Shown here: in pieces, positions 39,807 to 49,772 of the stretch
Layout: each line of letters begins with the position of its first letter
Numbering within the stretch: the first letter of the stretch is position 1
Assembly (NCBI GenBank): GCA_963675235.2
Contig: CAXXFU010000002.1
Span: 1,178,001 to 1,242,000, forward strand
Length of the DNA: 64,000 nucleotides
DNA from: JAHJQZ01 sp963675235
Lineage (GTDB): Bacteria > Pseudomonadota > Alphaproteobacteria > Rhizobiales > Devosiaceae
Direction: 5' to 3'
Made by a program: the position numbers and the translations under genes
Notes under the pieces: model-generated
Told to the model about the DNA's origin: nothing
Database searches by the model: none
Seen by the model: only the letters and a program-made list of their open reading frames with translations

Positions 39807-42068
39807 TCAGTCGATCGAAGACAAGTCGAGAACGAGCTCGTTGCCAGCTTCGAGCACGACGTCCTTGTTGCGGCCATGCCAATGGATGGCACAAGCCTGG
39901 TCAACCAGCGACCTTAGCTTCAGGTGCCTTGCCTGTCTGTTCTGCCAGGCGAGATCCAATTCCAGTCCACCGCGGGCGCGCAGTCCCTTCACAAATCCCG
40001 TATGCCACCTGTCCGGAAGAGCGGGGAGCAGGTCGATGCGCCCGACGCGCGACTGCACCAGCATTTCGAGGATCCCTGCCGCACCGCCGAAATTGCCGTC
40101 GATCTGGAAGGGCGGATGAGCGTCGAACAGGTTCTTGTAGCTGCGTTCAGGGCTTAAGAGCAGCTTCAGGACATCATGCGCGTGCTCGCCCTCACAAAGG
40201 CGCGCCCAAAGATTGATGCGCCAGCCAATGCCCCATCCAGTCGCCTTGTCGCCACGGATTTGCAGCGATTTCCGGACCGCGTCGACAAGCTCGGGCGTTT
40301 CCTGGCGGGTGGCCTGCAAGCTGGGGTATAGGCAATACAGATGCGAGACATGGCGATGGTGGATTTCAGGGACTTCCAGATCCCAATCCTCCAGCCATTC
40401 TTGAAGCTGTCCCACCTTGCCGATGCGCGGCGGAGCCAGCCGGGCACGCGCCGCGATCACCTCGTCCTGCATCTGATCGGCAAGGCCGAGCTGCTTTGAC
40501 GCAGCGAGATAGGCATCGAACAGATCTCGCATGATCTGGCTATCCATCGCCGGCCCGGCGCAGAGTGCCGATCCATGAGGATGAACGTTCTCTGGCGACA
40601 GCGACGGCACGGTCACCAGAAGGTCGGTCCCCGGCATTGGCCGGAGCACGTCGAGCACAAACCGCGTCGCCCCGCTCAGGATCGGGTGCAGACGCCGGAC
40701 AAGCGTTTCGGGATAGCCGGCATAGGCAGCATGGTCCCACAGTTGCGCGCAATACCAGGCGCCGCCTGTCGGCCAGAGGCCCCACTGCGCACCATCGGCG
40801 GGCGTCGCGGCACGCCACAGATCCGTGTTGTGATGAAGCACCCAGCCCCGTGCGCCGTAATTTCTTCTGGCAACCTCGGCCCCTGTGATCGCAACCTCTT
40901 CGATCATGGATACAAGCGGTTCGAAGCACGTCGCCAGATTGGCCGGATCGGGCAACCAGTAATTCATCTGGATATTGATGTTGGAGGTGTATTTGCTGCC
41001 CCAGGGCGGACGCGTTTCCTTGTTCCAGATACCTTGAAGCGTCGCGGGTTGGCCGTTCGGACGGCTGGACGCCATCATCAGATAACGCCCATACTGTACG
41101 TAGAGGGCGGCGAGAGCGGGATCCTCGCCCAGATGGTACCGGGCGATCCGCTCGTCGGTTGGGAGTTCCGGCTGGCCGGCGCCCAGGTCGAGGCTCAATT
41201 TGTGAAACAGGCGCTGATGCGCACTGATATGTGCGTCGCGCAGGGCGGCGTAGCTTTTGCCCGCCACAGCCTCGCGCCGCGCGGCGAGCAGCGCTGTCGG
41301 ATCGCCGGAGACGTCATCAAACCGGCGGAAGCTTGTCGCAATGTCGACAAGGAAAATGGCGGTTGTGGCCTCGCTGACGATCAGCCGCTTGCCTCTTCGC
41401 TCGGCGTGGCCGCCCTCGATCAGCGAATCGACGCCAATCCCGAATTTCAGCTGTCCTTCAATGCCGTTCTCGCCGGTATTCTGTCCCAGGAATGAGATGC
41501 CCGTGGCGTCGTCCGAGGTTTCCTGACCAGGCTGCGGACTGTCCAGCCAGGCCTCGAAGGACAAGGTGCCCGGATGCGAGGTCGTAATGCGGATCACCAG
41601 GACATCGTCTGCGGCCGAGACGAAGCTTTCGCGTTCGAATATAGCCGTGTCGGTGCTCATGCCGGCGCCCAACAGGGCATAGCGCGTGGTCGCGACGGCA
41701 GTCTCCAGATCAAGGGAACGGCGATAGCTGCCGGGCACCGCCTCGTGCGGAAACTCCAAAAACAGATTGCCCGCCGGCTGGTAGCTCATCTGGAGATAGG
41801 GCCGGCCCATGAGATGGGCATTCGCCAGATCCTGGGCCTCGGCGTAGCGGCCCTCGAAGATCAGCGCACGCACCGCATCCAAGTTTGGCAGGGCCTCGGG
41901 ATTTGTCGACTGATACGGGCCGCCGGACCACAGCGTTTCCTCGTTGAGCTGCACCTCCTCGCGTCCGACCCCGCCGAAAATCATGGCGCCGAGCCGTCCA
42001 TTGCCAACAGGCAACGCATCGGTCCACTCCACCGCAGGCGAGCGGTACCACAGTTCAGAATTGTCCAT
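39807..42068 (-). CDS. GH95-family alpha-L-fucosidase/galactosidase
   Basis: A 753-residue (alpha/alpha)6-barrel glycosidase. The N-terminal beta domain starts ELWYRSPAVEWTDALPVGNG with QLNEETLWSGGPY; the barrel shows SNINIQMNYWLPDPAN, HRHVSHLYCLYPS, DKATGWGIGWRINLWARL and HPPFQIDGNFGGAAG, all GH95 signatures. GH95 enzymes invert and release alpha-1,2-linked L-fucose, or alpha-L-galactose, from glycans. There is no signal peptide, so it should act on imported oligosaccharides. It is the last gene of operon A, three bases after the ABC ATPase. The context with L-fucose pathway genes supports fucosidase action. Confidence 0.93.
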   Translation of the reverse strand: MDNSELWYRSPAVEWTDALPVGNGRLGAMIFGGVGREEVQLNEETLWSGGPYQSTNPEALPNLDAVRALIFEGRYAEAQDLANAHLMGRPYLQMSYQPAGNLFLEFPHEAVPGSYRRSLDLETAVATTRYALLGAGMSTDTAIFERESFVSAADDVLVIRITTSHPGTLSFEAWLDSPQPGQETSDDATGISFLGQNTGENGIEGQLKFGIGVDSLIEGGHAERRGKRLIVSEATTAIFLVDIATSFRRFDDVSGDPTALLAARREAVAGKSYAALRDAHISAHQRLFHKLSLDLGAGQPELPTDERIARYHLGEDPALAALYVQYGRYLMMASSRPNGQPATLQGIWNKETRPPWGSKYTSNINIQMNYWLPDPANLATCFEPLVSMIEEVAITGAEVARRNYGARGWVLHHNTDLWRAATPADGAQWGLWPTGGAWYCAQLWDHAAYAGYPETLVRRLHPILSGATRFVLDVLRPMPGTDLLVTVPSLSPENVHPHGSALCAGPAMDSQIMRDLFDAYLAASKQLGLADQMQDEVIAARARLAPPRIGKVGQLQEWLEDWDLEVPEIHHRHVSHLYCLYPSLQATRQETPELVDAVRKSLQIRGDKATGWGIGWRINLWARLCEGEHAHDVLKLLLSPERSYKNLFDAHPPFQIDGNFGGAAGILEMLVQSRVGRIDLLPALPDRWHTGFVKGLRARGGLELDLAWQNRQARHLKLRSLVDQACAIHWHGRNKDVVLEAGNELVLDLSSID

Positions 42069-42071
42069 GGT

Positions 42072-43133
42072 CTAGGTTCCCGGACGAATGCGATTTCCGG
42101 CGCTGTCGAAAACCAGCGATCGGCTGGCACCGATGCCAACGGAAATCACATCTCCAGCCTTGAAGCCATGAAGATCCCGATCTTCGATGACCATGGCTTC
42201 ACCGGATTCCAAGGAGCCGTAGATGTAGCGGGTGCCGCCAAGATTTTCGACGACATCGACCTTGACCGTCATCTCGGCTTCGCCTGCACCGAACAGAAAA
42301 TGTTCGGGGCGCACACCAACGATCACGTCTCCATTCCCATCGAGCCCAGGAATGTCGAGAGTTGCGTCCTGACTGATCTGGATGGTTTTGCCCGTATGTC
42401 TCGCCTTGAAGAAATTCATTCTCGGCGAGCCGATGAAACCGGCAACAAACAGATTATCGGGATCCGCATAAAGCGTATCCGGTGCGCCAGCTTGCTCGAT
42501 CACGCCCTTGCGCATCACCACGATCCGGTCAGCCAGGGTCATCGCCTCGGTCTGGTCGTGGGTCACATAGATCATGGTCGTCCCGAGCTTGTTGTGCAGC
42601 TTGGCGATCTCTACGCGCATGGAGACCCGGAGTTCAGCATCCAGGTTCGACAGCGGCTCATCGAACAGGAACACGCCGGGATTGCGCACAATGGCGCGAC
42701 CAATGGCGATGCGTTGCCGCTGGCCGCCGGAAAGCTGGGCCGGTTTGCGATCAAGCAGGTCTTCAATCTGAAGCGTACGCGCCGTTTCGCGAACTTTTTT
42801 GGCGATCTTCGCCTTGCTCAGGCGCGCCATGCGCAACGAGAACCCGATATTCTGTTCGACATTCATGTGCGGATACAGGGCATAGTTCTGGAAAACCATG
42901 GCAACGCCCCGCTCGATGGGGTCGGCGTCGTTGACGCGTCGCCCGTCGATCTGCACTTCGCCCCGGGTGATGTCCTCAAGTCCGGCCACCATGCGCAGCA
43001 AGGTGGACTTGCCGCAGCCTGATGGCCCAACAAAAACGGTGAAGGAGCCGTTCTCCACCTTCAGATTGAAATCATCAATCACCTGCACTGCGCCGTAGGT
43101 TTTACCGACGCCGACCAATTCGACCATAGACAT
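42072..43133 (-). CDS. Sugar ABC transporter ATPase (UgpC/MalK type)
   Basis: A 353-residue ATPase with Walker A VGPSGCGKSTLLRM near residue 36, Q-loop NYALYPHM, signature LSGGQRQRIAIGRAI, Walker B VFLFDEPLSNLDA and the H-loop His in YVTHDQTEAM. A TOBE regulatory domain follows (GVRPEHFLFG). It should energise the permease pair at 46400-48180. It is placed between the LacI gene and GH95 instead of next to the permeases; the four-base gap to LacI keeps it in the operon. Confidence 0.96.
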   Translation of the reverse strand: MSMVELVGVGKTYGAVQVIDDFNLKVENGSFTVFVGPSGCGKSTLLRMVAGLEDITRGEVQIDGRRVNDADPIERGVAMVFQNYALYPHMNVEQNIGFSLRMARLSKAKIAKKVRETARTLQIEDLLDRKPAQLSGGQRQRIAIGRAIVRNPGVFLFDEPLSNLDAELRVSMRVEIAKLHNKLGTTMIYVTHDQTEAMTLADRIVVMRKGVIEQAGAPDTLYADPDNLFVAGFIGSPRMNFFKARHTGKTIQISQDATLDIPGLDGNGDVIVGVRPEHFLFGAGEAEMTVKVDVVENLGGTRYIYGSLESGEAMVIEDRDLHGFKAGDVISVGIGASRSLVFDSAGNRIRPGT

Positions 43134-43137
43134 TGTT

Positions 43138-44217
43138 CTAGTTGTTCTCCCTGCCCTGCCCTTGTTGCTCCGGCCGGTAGCGTCGGGTTGAGCCTCTGAG
43201 GGTCAACCCGCATTTGACCGTGACCGTCCTGTGCGCAATGGGCCCGGTCTTTTCCAGACGTGATGTGAGTGCTGCGACGATGTTGTCGGCTAGGGCCTCG
43301 GCAGGTTGCCCTATGGCTGTGATGCTGGGCACGTGCACCCGAAATGCCGGGAAATCGTCAAAACTCACCAAGGAAATGTCATCTGGAATGCGCAGCCCGT
43401 TTTCGTGAATCCAGGTCAGTGCTCCGATTGTCATGTAGTAGTTGGCGCTGAACACTGCGGTCGGCGCGCTCGCCTGCGCGAAAAACGACGCCATCGCCGA
43501 ATATCCGCCGGATTCGCGCCAGTCACCGTAAAACACCAGATGCGGATCGCTCTCAATCTCATGCGCCGCTAGCGCTTCGTGATAGCCGGCAAGACGTTCC
43601 CGAGCCGCCGATTCCTCGCTTCTGCCAACAATCGTGGCGATGCGGGTGTGACCGAGATCGATCAGGTGTTCGACCGCATGCCGACTTGCCTCGCGGTTGT
43701 TGACGAAGACGCGGTCGGCCGGGAGGCCCGGAATATCGTGATCGTACAAGACGATCTTCAGTCCCCTGCCCACCAGCCGCTTGAGCGGTTCGTCCAGACT
43801 GGGAAATCCGGCCATTATGATGGCATCGACACGGTGAGACAGAAATGACTCGATACCTTCCATGACCGAGCGCCCGTCCAGGGTATGACTGTACGTCATG
43901 AGGGCACGGCCGGTATTTCGGAACTTGCGACTAAGCTGATCCAGAAGTTCGGCGTGGAACTCGCCCATATTGGGCACCAAAAGGCCGACGACATGGCTGA
44001 TGTCGGTCTTCATCGACGCGGCGATGGCATTGCGGGTGTAGCCGAGTGTATCGATGGCGCGCTCTATCTGGATTCGGTTGGCATCACGGGTGCTCTGCCC
44101 GTTCAGAAACCGGGACACCGTGCCAACGGCAACCCCGGCCTCTGTGGCAACGTCGACAACCGTCGGCGACCTCGTCCGCCGGCCCGCCCTGTCTTCTGAT
44201 TGGTCTGCCATGTTCAT
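43138..44217 (-). CDS. LacI-family transcriptional regulator of operon A
   Basis: A 359-residue repressor-type regulator. The N-terminal helix-turn-helix (PTVVDVATEAGVAVGTVSRF, then LNGQ) with hinge helix region (AIDTLGYTRNAIAASMK) precedes a periplasmic-binding-protein-like effector domain. An ATG at 44217 with GAAGAATGGG upstream is chosen; a longer frame to 44271 is possible. It lies inside the operon it most likely controls, giving autoregulation. Candidate operators at 49529-49543 and 49773-49787 lie upstream of the first gene of the operon. The inducer is likely L-fucose or a fucosylated oligosaccharide, by context. Confidence 0.93.
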   Translation of the reverse strand: MNMADQSEDRAGRRTRSPTVVDVATEAGVAVGTVSRFLNGQSTRDANRIQIERAIDTLGYTRNAIAASMKTDISHVVGLLVPNMGEFHAELLDQLSRKFRNTGRALMTYSHTLDGRSVMEGIESFLSHRVDAIIMAGFPSLDEPLKRLVGRGLKIVLYDHDIPGLPADRVFVNNREASRHAVEHLIDLGHTRIATIVGRSEESAARERLAGYHEALAAHEIESDPHLVFYGDWRESGGYSAMASFFAQASAPTAVFSANYYMTIGALTWIHENGLRIPDDISLVSFDDFPAFRVHVPSITAIGQPAEALADNIVAALTSRLEKTGPIAHRTVTVKCGLTLRGSTRRYRPEQQGQGRENN

Positions 44218-44342
44218 CCCATTCTTCACGTCCGGCACCGACCTGCGCTTCACAGCCGGCGGGTGGCGCATGCACTAGTATCAGATCGGTCGATCGGCAA
44301 GTTCACGCGGCCGATGCCGAACCGCCTGTTTGAACGACAGGT

Positions 44343-46397
44343 TCACAGACTGTCCTCGAACACGATCGCGGCGTGGATATGCAACCGGGGCAGCAACACC
44401 TCGACAGCGCCATCGGCGCGCGTGGTGACGTCCAGCTCATTGCCGGTCAGCGCCTCGTAAGCGCGTGTTGGCACGGCTGGAAGGCGCACCGTTGCAGTCA
44501 CGGGGCCAATCGCCGGCACATCTTCGATCATCTCCATGACCCGGGTTTTCCCATCCGCATCCGGCACAGCGTGTCCGCGGATTTGCGGTGCCGCGTAGAG
44601 CAGATGGAGAATGTGACGCCGGTGAGCCTGCTGAACTGTCAGGCTGGCGCGTCCGGCCGACGTCAGATCGGTCTCAAGTGCCGGATCCGGCATCAGTCGC
44701 GCAATCAGCTCGCCAATCACATGCTTGAAGAGCGGCTGCCCCATGCCATGATAGATCTTGAAGATTGGGTAGGCGACATAGGCAATCCCGTCCATCTCGG
44801 TTACGGCCGGACCAAGTGGCGCGGCCGCGGGATCGTCCGGGGTGTGCTGGTGGGAACACCAGGCGCGGAACGACCGGTTGAAATAGGGCCTGTGAGCAAA
44901 CGCGAGCACATTTGCGCCCGCAAGAGCAACTTGACGCGGACTGCCGTAAACGACGAACGGTGTCTCTGGAAATCCCGACATCTCACCGGAAATGGCAGTG
45001 ACATAGGACGGGTCGAATTCGTGTCTGCCTTCGCGCGCTATCAGACCTGTCGGCAGCACGAACTCGCCGTCGGCGTCGAGACCGCTCCGGTCGGACAGAA
45101 TGATCTTGCCGCCGGCGGCGTGAAAGACCCGAAGCTTGTCGGCCATGGCGTGATCGAGTGAGATTTCGTCGGGCAGGATGATCAGGCGGTAGCCATCCAG
45201 TGGCGCGCCAGAATCGACAATATCGAAGGGATATTTAAGCTCCTGCAGCATCTGGACGGCGCCGTCGTCGCTGACATTGTTGCGGGCACCACGAGGGTTG
45301 AAATGCTCGGCCGACAGGATCGCGATTTCGGAAATCTGCCGCGCGCCTTCGAGGAAGGGTTCCAACCTGGCCACGCGATCGTAGGCGGATGCTATGGAGC
45401 GATAGGTATCCTTGTTGATGGCGCCATTCGGATGCAGTTGATCGCCTACAAGGCATTTCGAGCCCAGCGCCACCATCTGGGCGCACTCGTATTCGAGTGC
45501 TTCGGGGTGTTTGAATCCACCGAACTCGCCCCAGGACGTATGGAACTTTCCTGTGTGCGCAAGAAAATCCGTTCCCAGCGTGGCGGCATAGCGCGCGCTC
45601 GAAGGGAAGTGGTCGTACCCCCAGCCCCCGGTCGGCAGGCTTTCGAGTTCGAGATGCGAGTAGGTGCTGAATCGTACCGCACCCTGCTTGTGGATATGCC
45701 CGCAATTGTAGAAGACGCGCAGTTCGGGGTATTCTTCGGCAAGCGCCGCACTCATTTCCTGACGGAAATGCTCGTTGACCTCTTCGTCATTGGCCAGCCG
45801 ATCATCGGGATATTCCGGATCGCGCCCCATCGAGAGCATACGGTCCACGCATGCCGGACAGACGCAGTCCGGGGTCAGCACGATATCGAAGAAAAGACCC
45901 GGCGGGGTGTATCGCCGCGCGATCTCTTGCGCCTGGGCGAGAAGCTCCTGGCGATAGGCCTCGTGGTTGAGGCAGAGCGTGTGCCATGCCGGGCTCAGCT
46001 GGCGTCCGGAGGATGTGTCTTCGACGCACTCATGAAAATACTGGTTCGATGCACTCATGGCACGCCATTCGGGATGAAGGCGCGCATTGCGCTCGTCCCA
46101 CTGCACCGAGATATAGACCGGCGCCTCAATGTCGACCGCCTGCAAAGCGCCGATCATGTCGCCCAAAAGGTCCGGGCGCGCCAGGTGCGGGTGCGGCGCC
46201 CCAACTTCGGTCGGATAATAGGACCAGCCATGATGGCACTTGGCGAAGATGGTCACCGAGTTGACGTTGGCCTCACTGAACGTCCGCCCGAAATCATCGG
46301 CGTCGAAAGCCGAACCGACGTCCGGAATGTGCTCCGAGGTGTGGAAATCCAGGTGAACGTGGCGATATCTGAGCGGTTTGGTGGTGCGGGTTGCCAT
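44343..46397 (-). CDS. GHL6/GH151-type glycoside hydrolase (candidate alpha-L-fucosidase)
   Basis: A 684-residue protein starting MATRTTKPLRYRHVHLDFHT. The N-terminal TIM barrel has the GHL6 features VNSVTIFAKCHHGWSYYPT, VYISVQWDERNARLHPEW and GLFFDIVLTPDCVCPAC. A beta-galactosidase-trimerisation-like domain follows near residues 390-500 (YRLIILPDEISL, GGKIILSDRSG), then a beta domain. GH151 alpha-L-fucosidases share this architecture, and the fucose context makes that the best guess, but other alpha-glycosidase functions remain possible. It has no signal peptide. AAGGAG precedes the ATG; the longer frame to 46517 overlaps the permease gene. Confidence 0.75.
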   Translation of the reverse strand: MATRTTKPLRYRHVHLDFHTSEHIPDVGSAFDADDFGRTFSEANVNSVTIFAKCHHGWSYYPTEVGAPHPHLARPDLLGDMIGALQAVDIEAPVYISVQWDERNARLHPEWRAMSASNQYFHECVEDTSSGRQLSPAWHTLCLNHEAYRQELLAQAQEIARRYTPPGLFFDIVLTPDCVCPACVDRMLSMGRDPEYPDDRLANDEEVNEHFRQEMSAALAEEYPELRVFYNCGHIHKQGAVRFSTYSHLELESLPTGGWGYDHFPSSARYAATLGTDFLAHTGKFHTSWGEFGGFKHPEALEYECAQMVALGSKCLVGDQLHPNGAINKDTYRSIASAYDRVARLEPFLEGARQISEIAILSAEHFNPRGARNNVSDDGAVQMLQELKYPFDIVDSGAPLDGYRLIILPDEISLDHAMADKLRVFHAAGGKIILSDRSGLDADGEFVLPTGLIAREGRHEFDPSYVTAISGEMSGFPETPFVVYGSPRQVALAGANVLAFAHRPYFNRSFRAWCSHQHTPDDPAAAPLGPAVTEMDGIAYVAYPIFKIYHGMGQPLFKHVIGELIARLMPDPALETDLTSAGRASLTVQQAHRRHILHLLYAAPQIRGHAVPDADGKTRVMEMIEDVPAIGPVTATVRLPAVPTRAYEALTGNELDVTTRADGAVEVLLPRLHIHAAIVFEDSL

Positions 46398-46399
46398 GG

Positions 46400-47221
46400 C
46401 TACTCCTTGCCTCCGGTTGTGGCTTGCGAACCGGCGGCAAACTGACGCTGGAAGATAAGAAAGATGATCAGGGGCACACTTGTCGTAAGGATCGCGGCCA
46501 CCGCACGCAGATCCCAATTGAGGTCATAAGTGCCTGAGATCCGCGCCAGGACGACGGGCAGCGGCACGTCGCTCCTGAGAAAAAGCATCGGCAGAAGCAA
46601 TGCGTTCCATGTCCACAGAAACTGCAGAATACCGACGGCGAACACAGGGCTGAGCGAGTTTGGCAAGACCACGTGCCAGAACGTGGCAATTGGACCGCAG
46701 CCGTCGATGCGCGCCGCTTCGATGAGGTCCTTGGGAAAATCTTCAAGGAAGTTCTTCACCAGAAAGATCGACCAGGCAAAGCTCAGCCCGACGTAAGGAA
46801 TGATCACCGCTGCGAAACTGTCGATCATGCCCAGTTCGCGCCATAGGCGGAAAAGCGGAATGATCACCACCTGCACAGGCAACACGAATGCATTGATGAT
46901 GATGATCAAAAGCACACGTCTGAACCTGAAACGCAGAAAATGGAAAGCGTAGGCGGCGGCCGGTGTCAGGAACATGGTGAGCAGGGTCGAAATGCCGGCC
47001 AGCTGGACCGTGGTCCAGAAGGCGCTCGCGAGCGGATATTCAGACCACACGCGCTGCCAGGCACTCAGTGTGAATGTCACTTGATCGATACGCCACCAGC
47101 CGATTGTCGTCTCGCTGAGCGGACGAATGGACAGGATCACAATGCCGATGATCGGAATAATCCAGATGAGGGCAATGCTGCCCATAACGAAAATGATCCA
47201 GCGTGGAGCGCGTCCTATCAT
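46400..47221 (-). CDS. Sugar ABC transporter permease (MalG type)
   Basis: A 273-residue inner-membrane permease with six hydrophobic segments. The EAA loop that contacts the ATPase reads EAARIDGCGPIATFWHVVLP near residue 180. MalG-type end sequence FQRQFAAGSQATTGGKE is visible. It imports sugars together with its partner permease. The ATG at 47221 overlaps the upstream permease stop (ATGA); an extension to 47731 in this frame is a shadow of that partner gene. It ends two bases before the GHL6 start. Confidence 0.96.
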   Translation of the reverse strand: MIGRAPRWIIFVMGSIALIWIIPIIGIVILSIRPLSETTIGWWRIDQVTFTLSAWQRVWSEYPLASAFWTTVQLAGISTLLTMFLTPAAAYAFHFLRFRFRRVLLIIIINAFVLPVQVVIIPLFRLWRELGMIDSFAAVIIPYVGLSFAWSIFLVKNFLEDFPKDLIEAARIDGCGPIATFWHVVLPNSLSPVFAVGILQFLWTWNALLLPMLFLRSDVPLPVVLARISGTYDLNWDLRAVAAILTTSVPLIIFLIFQRQFAAGSQATTGGKE

Positions 47222-48180
47222 TTCGCACCTGCTGTCCGTTGGATGATGGCAGGGATCGAGATCACCAGCACCGCGACCAGAAGCACCACGGTCGCCGCAG
47301 CGCCATAGCCCAGTTTGAACTGAGTCATGGACTCCCGATACATGAAGTAACCCACGGTTTCGGTGGCCCGCACAGGACCGCCGCCAGTGAGAATGAAGAT
47401 AATGTCGAAAGCCCTGAGGGCGTTCAGCAGGTTGATGAAAATGGCGACGCGCACGCCCGGAAGGGATAGCGGCATCATGACAAACCGCATGATCGACAGG
47501 GGCTTGGCCCCATCCATATAGGCCGCCTCGAGCACGCTTTTGGGTATGGCCTGCACCGCGGCAAAACACAGCATGAGCGGAAGGCCAACAGCGCTCCAGC
47601 TTGCGGCGATGATAACGGCCCAAAGGGCCGTGGTCGGGTCTCCCAACCAGGCATAGGAAAAGCCGGGGATGAAATTGCCGATCATGCTGTTCAGGAGGCC
47701 GCCCTGATCCGGCCTGAGGATGGAGATCCACATATAGCCGCTCACGGTCTCGGAAACGCCGAATGCGGAAAACACCATGATCCGGAAAATGAGAGTCTGG
47801 CTCGGCGCAAAAGCGCTGAGCATCGCCAACGCCCAGCCGACGGACACCGATATGGCGGTTGTCGCCAGCGTGAAGACGATGGTCGTCAAGATCGTGTTGA
47901 GAAAGGTGGGGTCGGCCATCAGCCGGATGTAGTTGCCGAAGCCGGTATATTTGGGCGCCGCCAGACCTTTGATATCAAAAAAACTCAGCCGGATCGTCTC
48001 GATCAGCGGATAGACCACTGCGATGGCGAAGAACGCCAGAACCGGGAGAATTAGCAACCAGGCCGCCGGCGTGTCCCTGAGGCGCCACCCTCGACTGGCG
48101 AGCAGGACTTCTTGCTCGCCAGTCTCGGGAGTCCGGGAGGAGCCGGGGCCTGCCGCAGATGAGGCGGCAGGCTGTGACAT
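47218..48180 (-). CDS. Sugar ABC transporter permease (MalF type)
   Basis: A 320-residue permease with six transmembrane segments following a polar 35-residue N-terminal stretch. The EAA motif is EAAYMDGAKPLSIMRFVMMP near residue 235. It forms a heterodimer with the MalG-type permease. It overlaps the genes on both sides by one to four bases, so the transporter components are made in step. Start at 48180 is fixed by the overlap with the upstream stop. Confidence 0.96.
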   Translation of the reverse strand: MSQPAASSAAGPGSSRTPETGEQEVLLASRGWRLRDTPAAWLLILPVLAFFAIAVVYPLIETIRLSFFDIKGLAAPKYTGFGNYIRLMADPTFLNTILTTIVFTLATTAISVSVGWALAMLSAFAPSQTLIFRIMVFSAFGVSETVSGYMWISILRPDQGGLLNSMIGNFIPGFSYAWLGDPTTALWAVIIAASWSAVGLPLMLCFAAVQAIPKSVLEAAYMDGAKPLSIMRFVMMPLSLPGVRVAIFINLLNALRAFDIIFILTGGGPVRATETVGYFMYRESMTQFKLGYGAAATVVLLVAVLVISIPAIIQRTAGAK

Positions 48181-49475
48181 CAGTATGCGTCCGCTGCTTT
48201 GGCTTCGATGGCCGCGAGCACGGAGTCGACCGTGTCCTCGGTCGGATTCTGCAAGAACCTCTGCAACTGCACGCGGTACTCGTCCACCAGATCGCCCGGC
48301 AAAAGATCACCAAGGACGAACTGCACCTGGGAGTCCGAGACTGCAGCGGTCGCCACCTGCAACACCGGCCCAAGCAGCGAGGTGTCGGCCTCCGTGCTCG
48401 GCGAGGCGAAGCCGTATTTGGCCAGAATATCTGCAGCCTGCTTGGTCAGCAGGAAATCGAGAAATTCGTCAGCCGCTGCCGGATTGGCACCATTGGAGGT
48501 CACATTGACCTCTTTGGCGTCGACAATCGAGGTGTTGTCGTGGCCCATGCCAAGCGCAGGGAACTGGAAGATCGAGTAGTCGACACCTTCTGTCATGCCG
48601 TAATCGTTGCGCGCACGCCCATTCATCCACATGCCCATCAGCAGGTAGTTCTTGGCGTCGGCCTGGAAGACCATGTCAGCCTCGCCGTCCCAGTCATTGG
48701 CGAGCATGCTGGCGGTATCGCCGCAACATCCAGCATTGATCATCTCGGCATAGGTCATCAAGGCAGTCTTGACCTTGGGATCGGTCCAGGCGATTTCATG
48801 CGCGGCCAGAGCCGATGCTGCTTCGACGCCGGCGGTGCGAATGAGCAGGGTTTCGAACATCTCGGCATGCGCCCAGTACTTGCCGGGAATGGCAACTGGG
48901 GCTGCGTAGCCCACGGCCTTGAGTTTGTCGAAGCTGGCCAGGAACTCGTCCCAGGTCTTGGGCGGCTCAATGCCCGCCTTTTCGAGATGCTCGGTCTTGT
49001 ACCAGATGGCGGACCGGTCGCCATAGGTGTAGGTCAGTCCGTAGGTCTGGCCATCAATCGAACCGAGGTTACGCCAGGAATCGTTGAGCTTTGCACTCCA
49101 GCCATAGCTGTCCCAGGCATCGTCTATCGGACGCAGCATGCCGGCGTCGTTGAGTTCGGCCCGGAATGCGGGCCAGGTGTTGATGATGATGTCGACGGTC
49201 TCGCCGCCAAGCAGGGCCGAACGGATGCCGCCGCGCGGATCGCCCTGCGCCGTAACCTTCACCTCTCGAACGCTCACGCCCGGATTGGCCGCGACAAACG
49301 CCGCCTCGAGATCGGTCCAGAGATCACCCTCTACGCCGGCCTGCCAGTTCAGGATAACGAGTTCCCCCTCAACCCCTTGCGCCAGCGCGGCGGGAGCGAC
49401 GCTCATCACCATGCTCGCAGATATCGCGGCAAGAACGACACGGCGACGCACCAAGTTGCTTGTCCTCAGCTTCAT
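48180..49475 (-). CDS. Sugar ABC transporter substrate-binding protein (operon A)
   Basis: A 431-residue periplasmic binding protein (SBP_bac_1 family, cluster B sugar type). The signal peptide covers residues 1 to about 32: basic MKLRTSNLVRRRVV, hydrophobic core, and APAALAQ cleavage region. The body has LNWQAGVEGDLWTDLEAAF, GLTYTYGDRSAIWYKT and PKTWDEFLASFDKLKA. The first gene of operon A, it is preceded by a promoter overlapped by a LacI-type operator. The long upstream extension of the frame to 49787 is non-coding leader. Confidence 0.95.
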   Translation of the reverse strand: MKLRTSNLVRRRVVLAAISASMVMSVAPAALAQGVEGELVILNWQAGVEGDLWTDLEAAFVAANPGVSVREVKVTAQGDPRGGIRSALLGGETVDIIINTWPAFRAELNDAGMLRPIDDAWDSYGWSAKLNDSWRNLGSIDGQTYGLTYTYGDRSAIWYKTEHLEKAGIEPPKTWDEFLASFDKLKAVGYAAPVAIPGKYWAHAEMFETLLIRTAGVEAASALAAHEIAWTDPKVKTALMTYAEMINAGCCGDTASMLANDWDGEADMVFQADAKNYLLMGMWMNGRARNDYGMTEGVDYSIFQFPALGMGHDNTSIVDAKEVNVTSNGANPAAADEFLDFLLTKQAADILAKYGFASPSTEADTSLLGPVLQVATAAVSDSQVQFVLGDLLPGDLVDEYRVQLQRFLQNPTEDTVDSVLAAIEAKAADAY

Positions 49476-49528
49476 TTCAGTTCTCCTCCCATAGCGTGCC
49501 CGACGCCAGTTTCGCTGTATCGAGCAAA

Positions 49529-49561
49529 TTGAAACGTTATCAACTAATGCAACCATGTCAA
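49529..49561 (-). promoter_or_regulatory. Operon A promoter with LacI-type operator O1
   Basis: On the minus strand TTGACA (49561-49556) and a -10-like TAACGT (49539-49534) are 16 bases apart. TTGATAACGTTTCAA (49543-49529), an inverted repeat centred on AACGTT as LacI-family operators are, covers the -10. This would repress operon A directly. The start codon is 54 bases downstream. Apart from O1 and O2, the 485-base gap 49476-49960 shows no gene. Confidence 0.75.
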
Positions 49562-49772
49562 GCCTTCGGTGAACCCGAATGGGCAGAACGTGCGTGTAAT
49601 CGATTACAGCAACTGCGAGGTCATGATCGGCCTCAGCGCGACAGTAGGGGCGCCTTTCCGACGCAATCTGTCCGAATATGCAACAATTGGCGCCACCAAG
49701 ACGAATTTCGACGCACAGGCCGCCGCGCCGCACGAGGCCGCTGCTCAAGCTGTGTTGAACGCGGCAACTAAC

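Noticed and set aside
44319..44344. Hairpin after the GHL6 gene as terminator
   Set aside because: The stem is only eight pairs with a three-base bulge and has no T-run; the following LacI gene is likely in the same operon.
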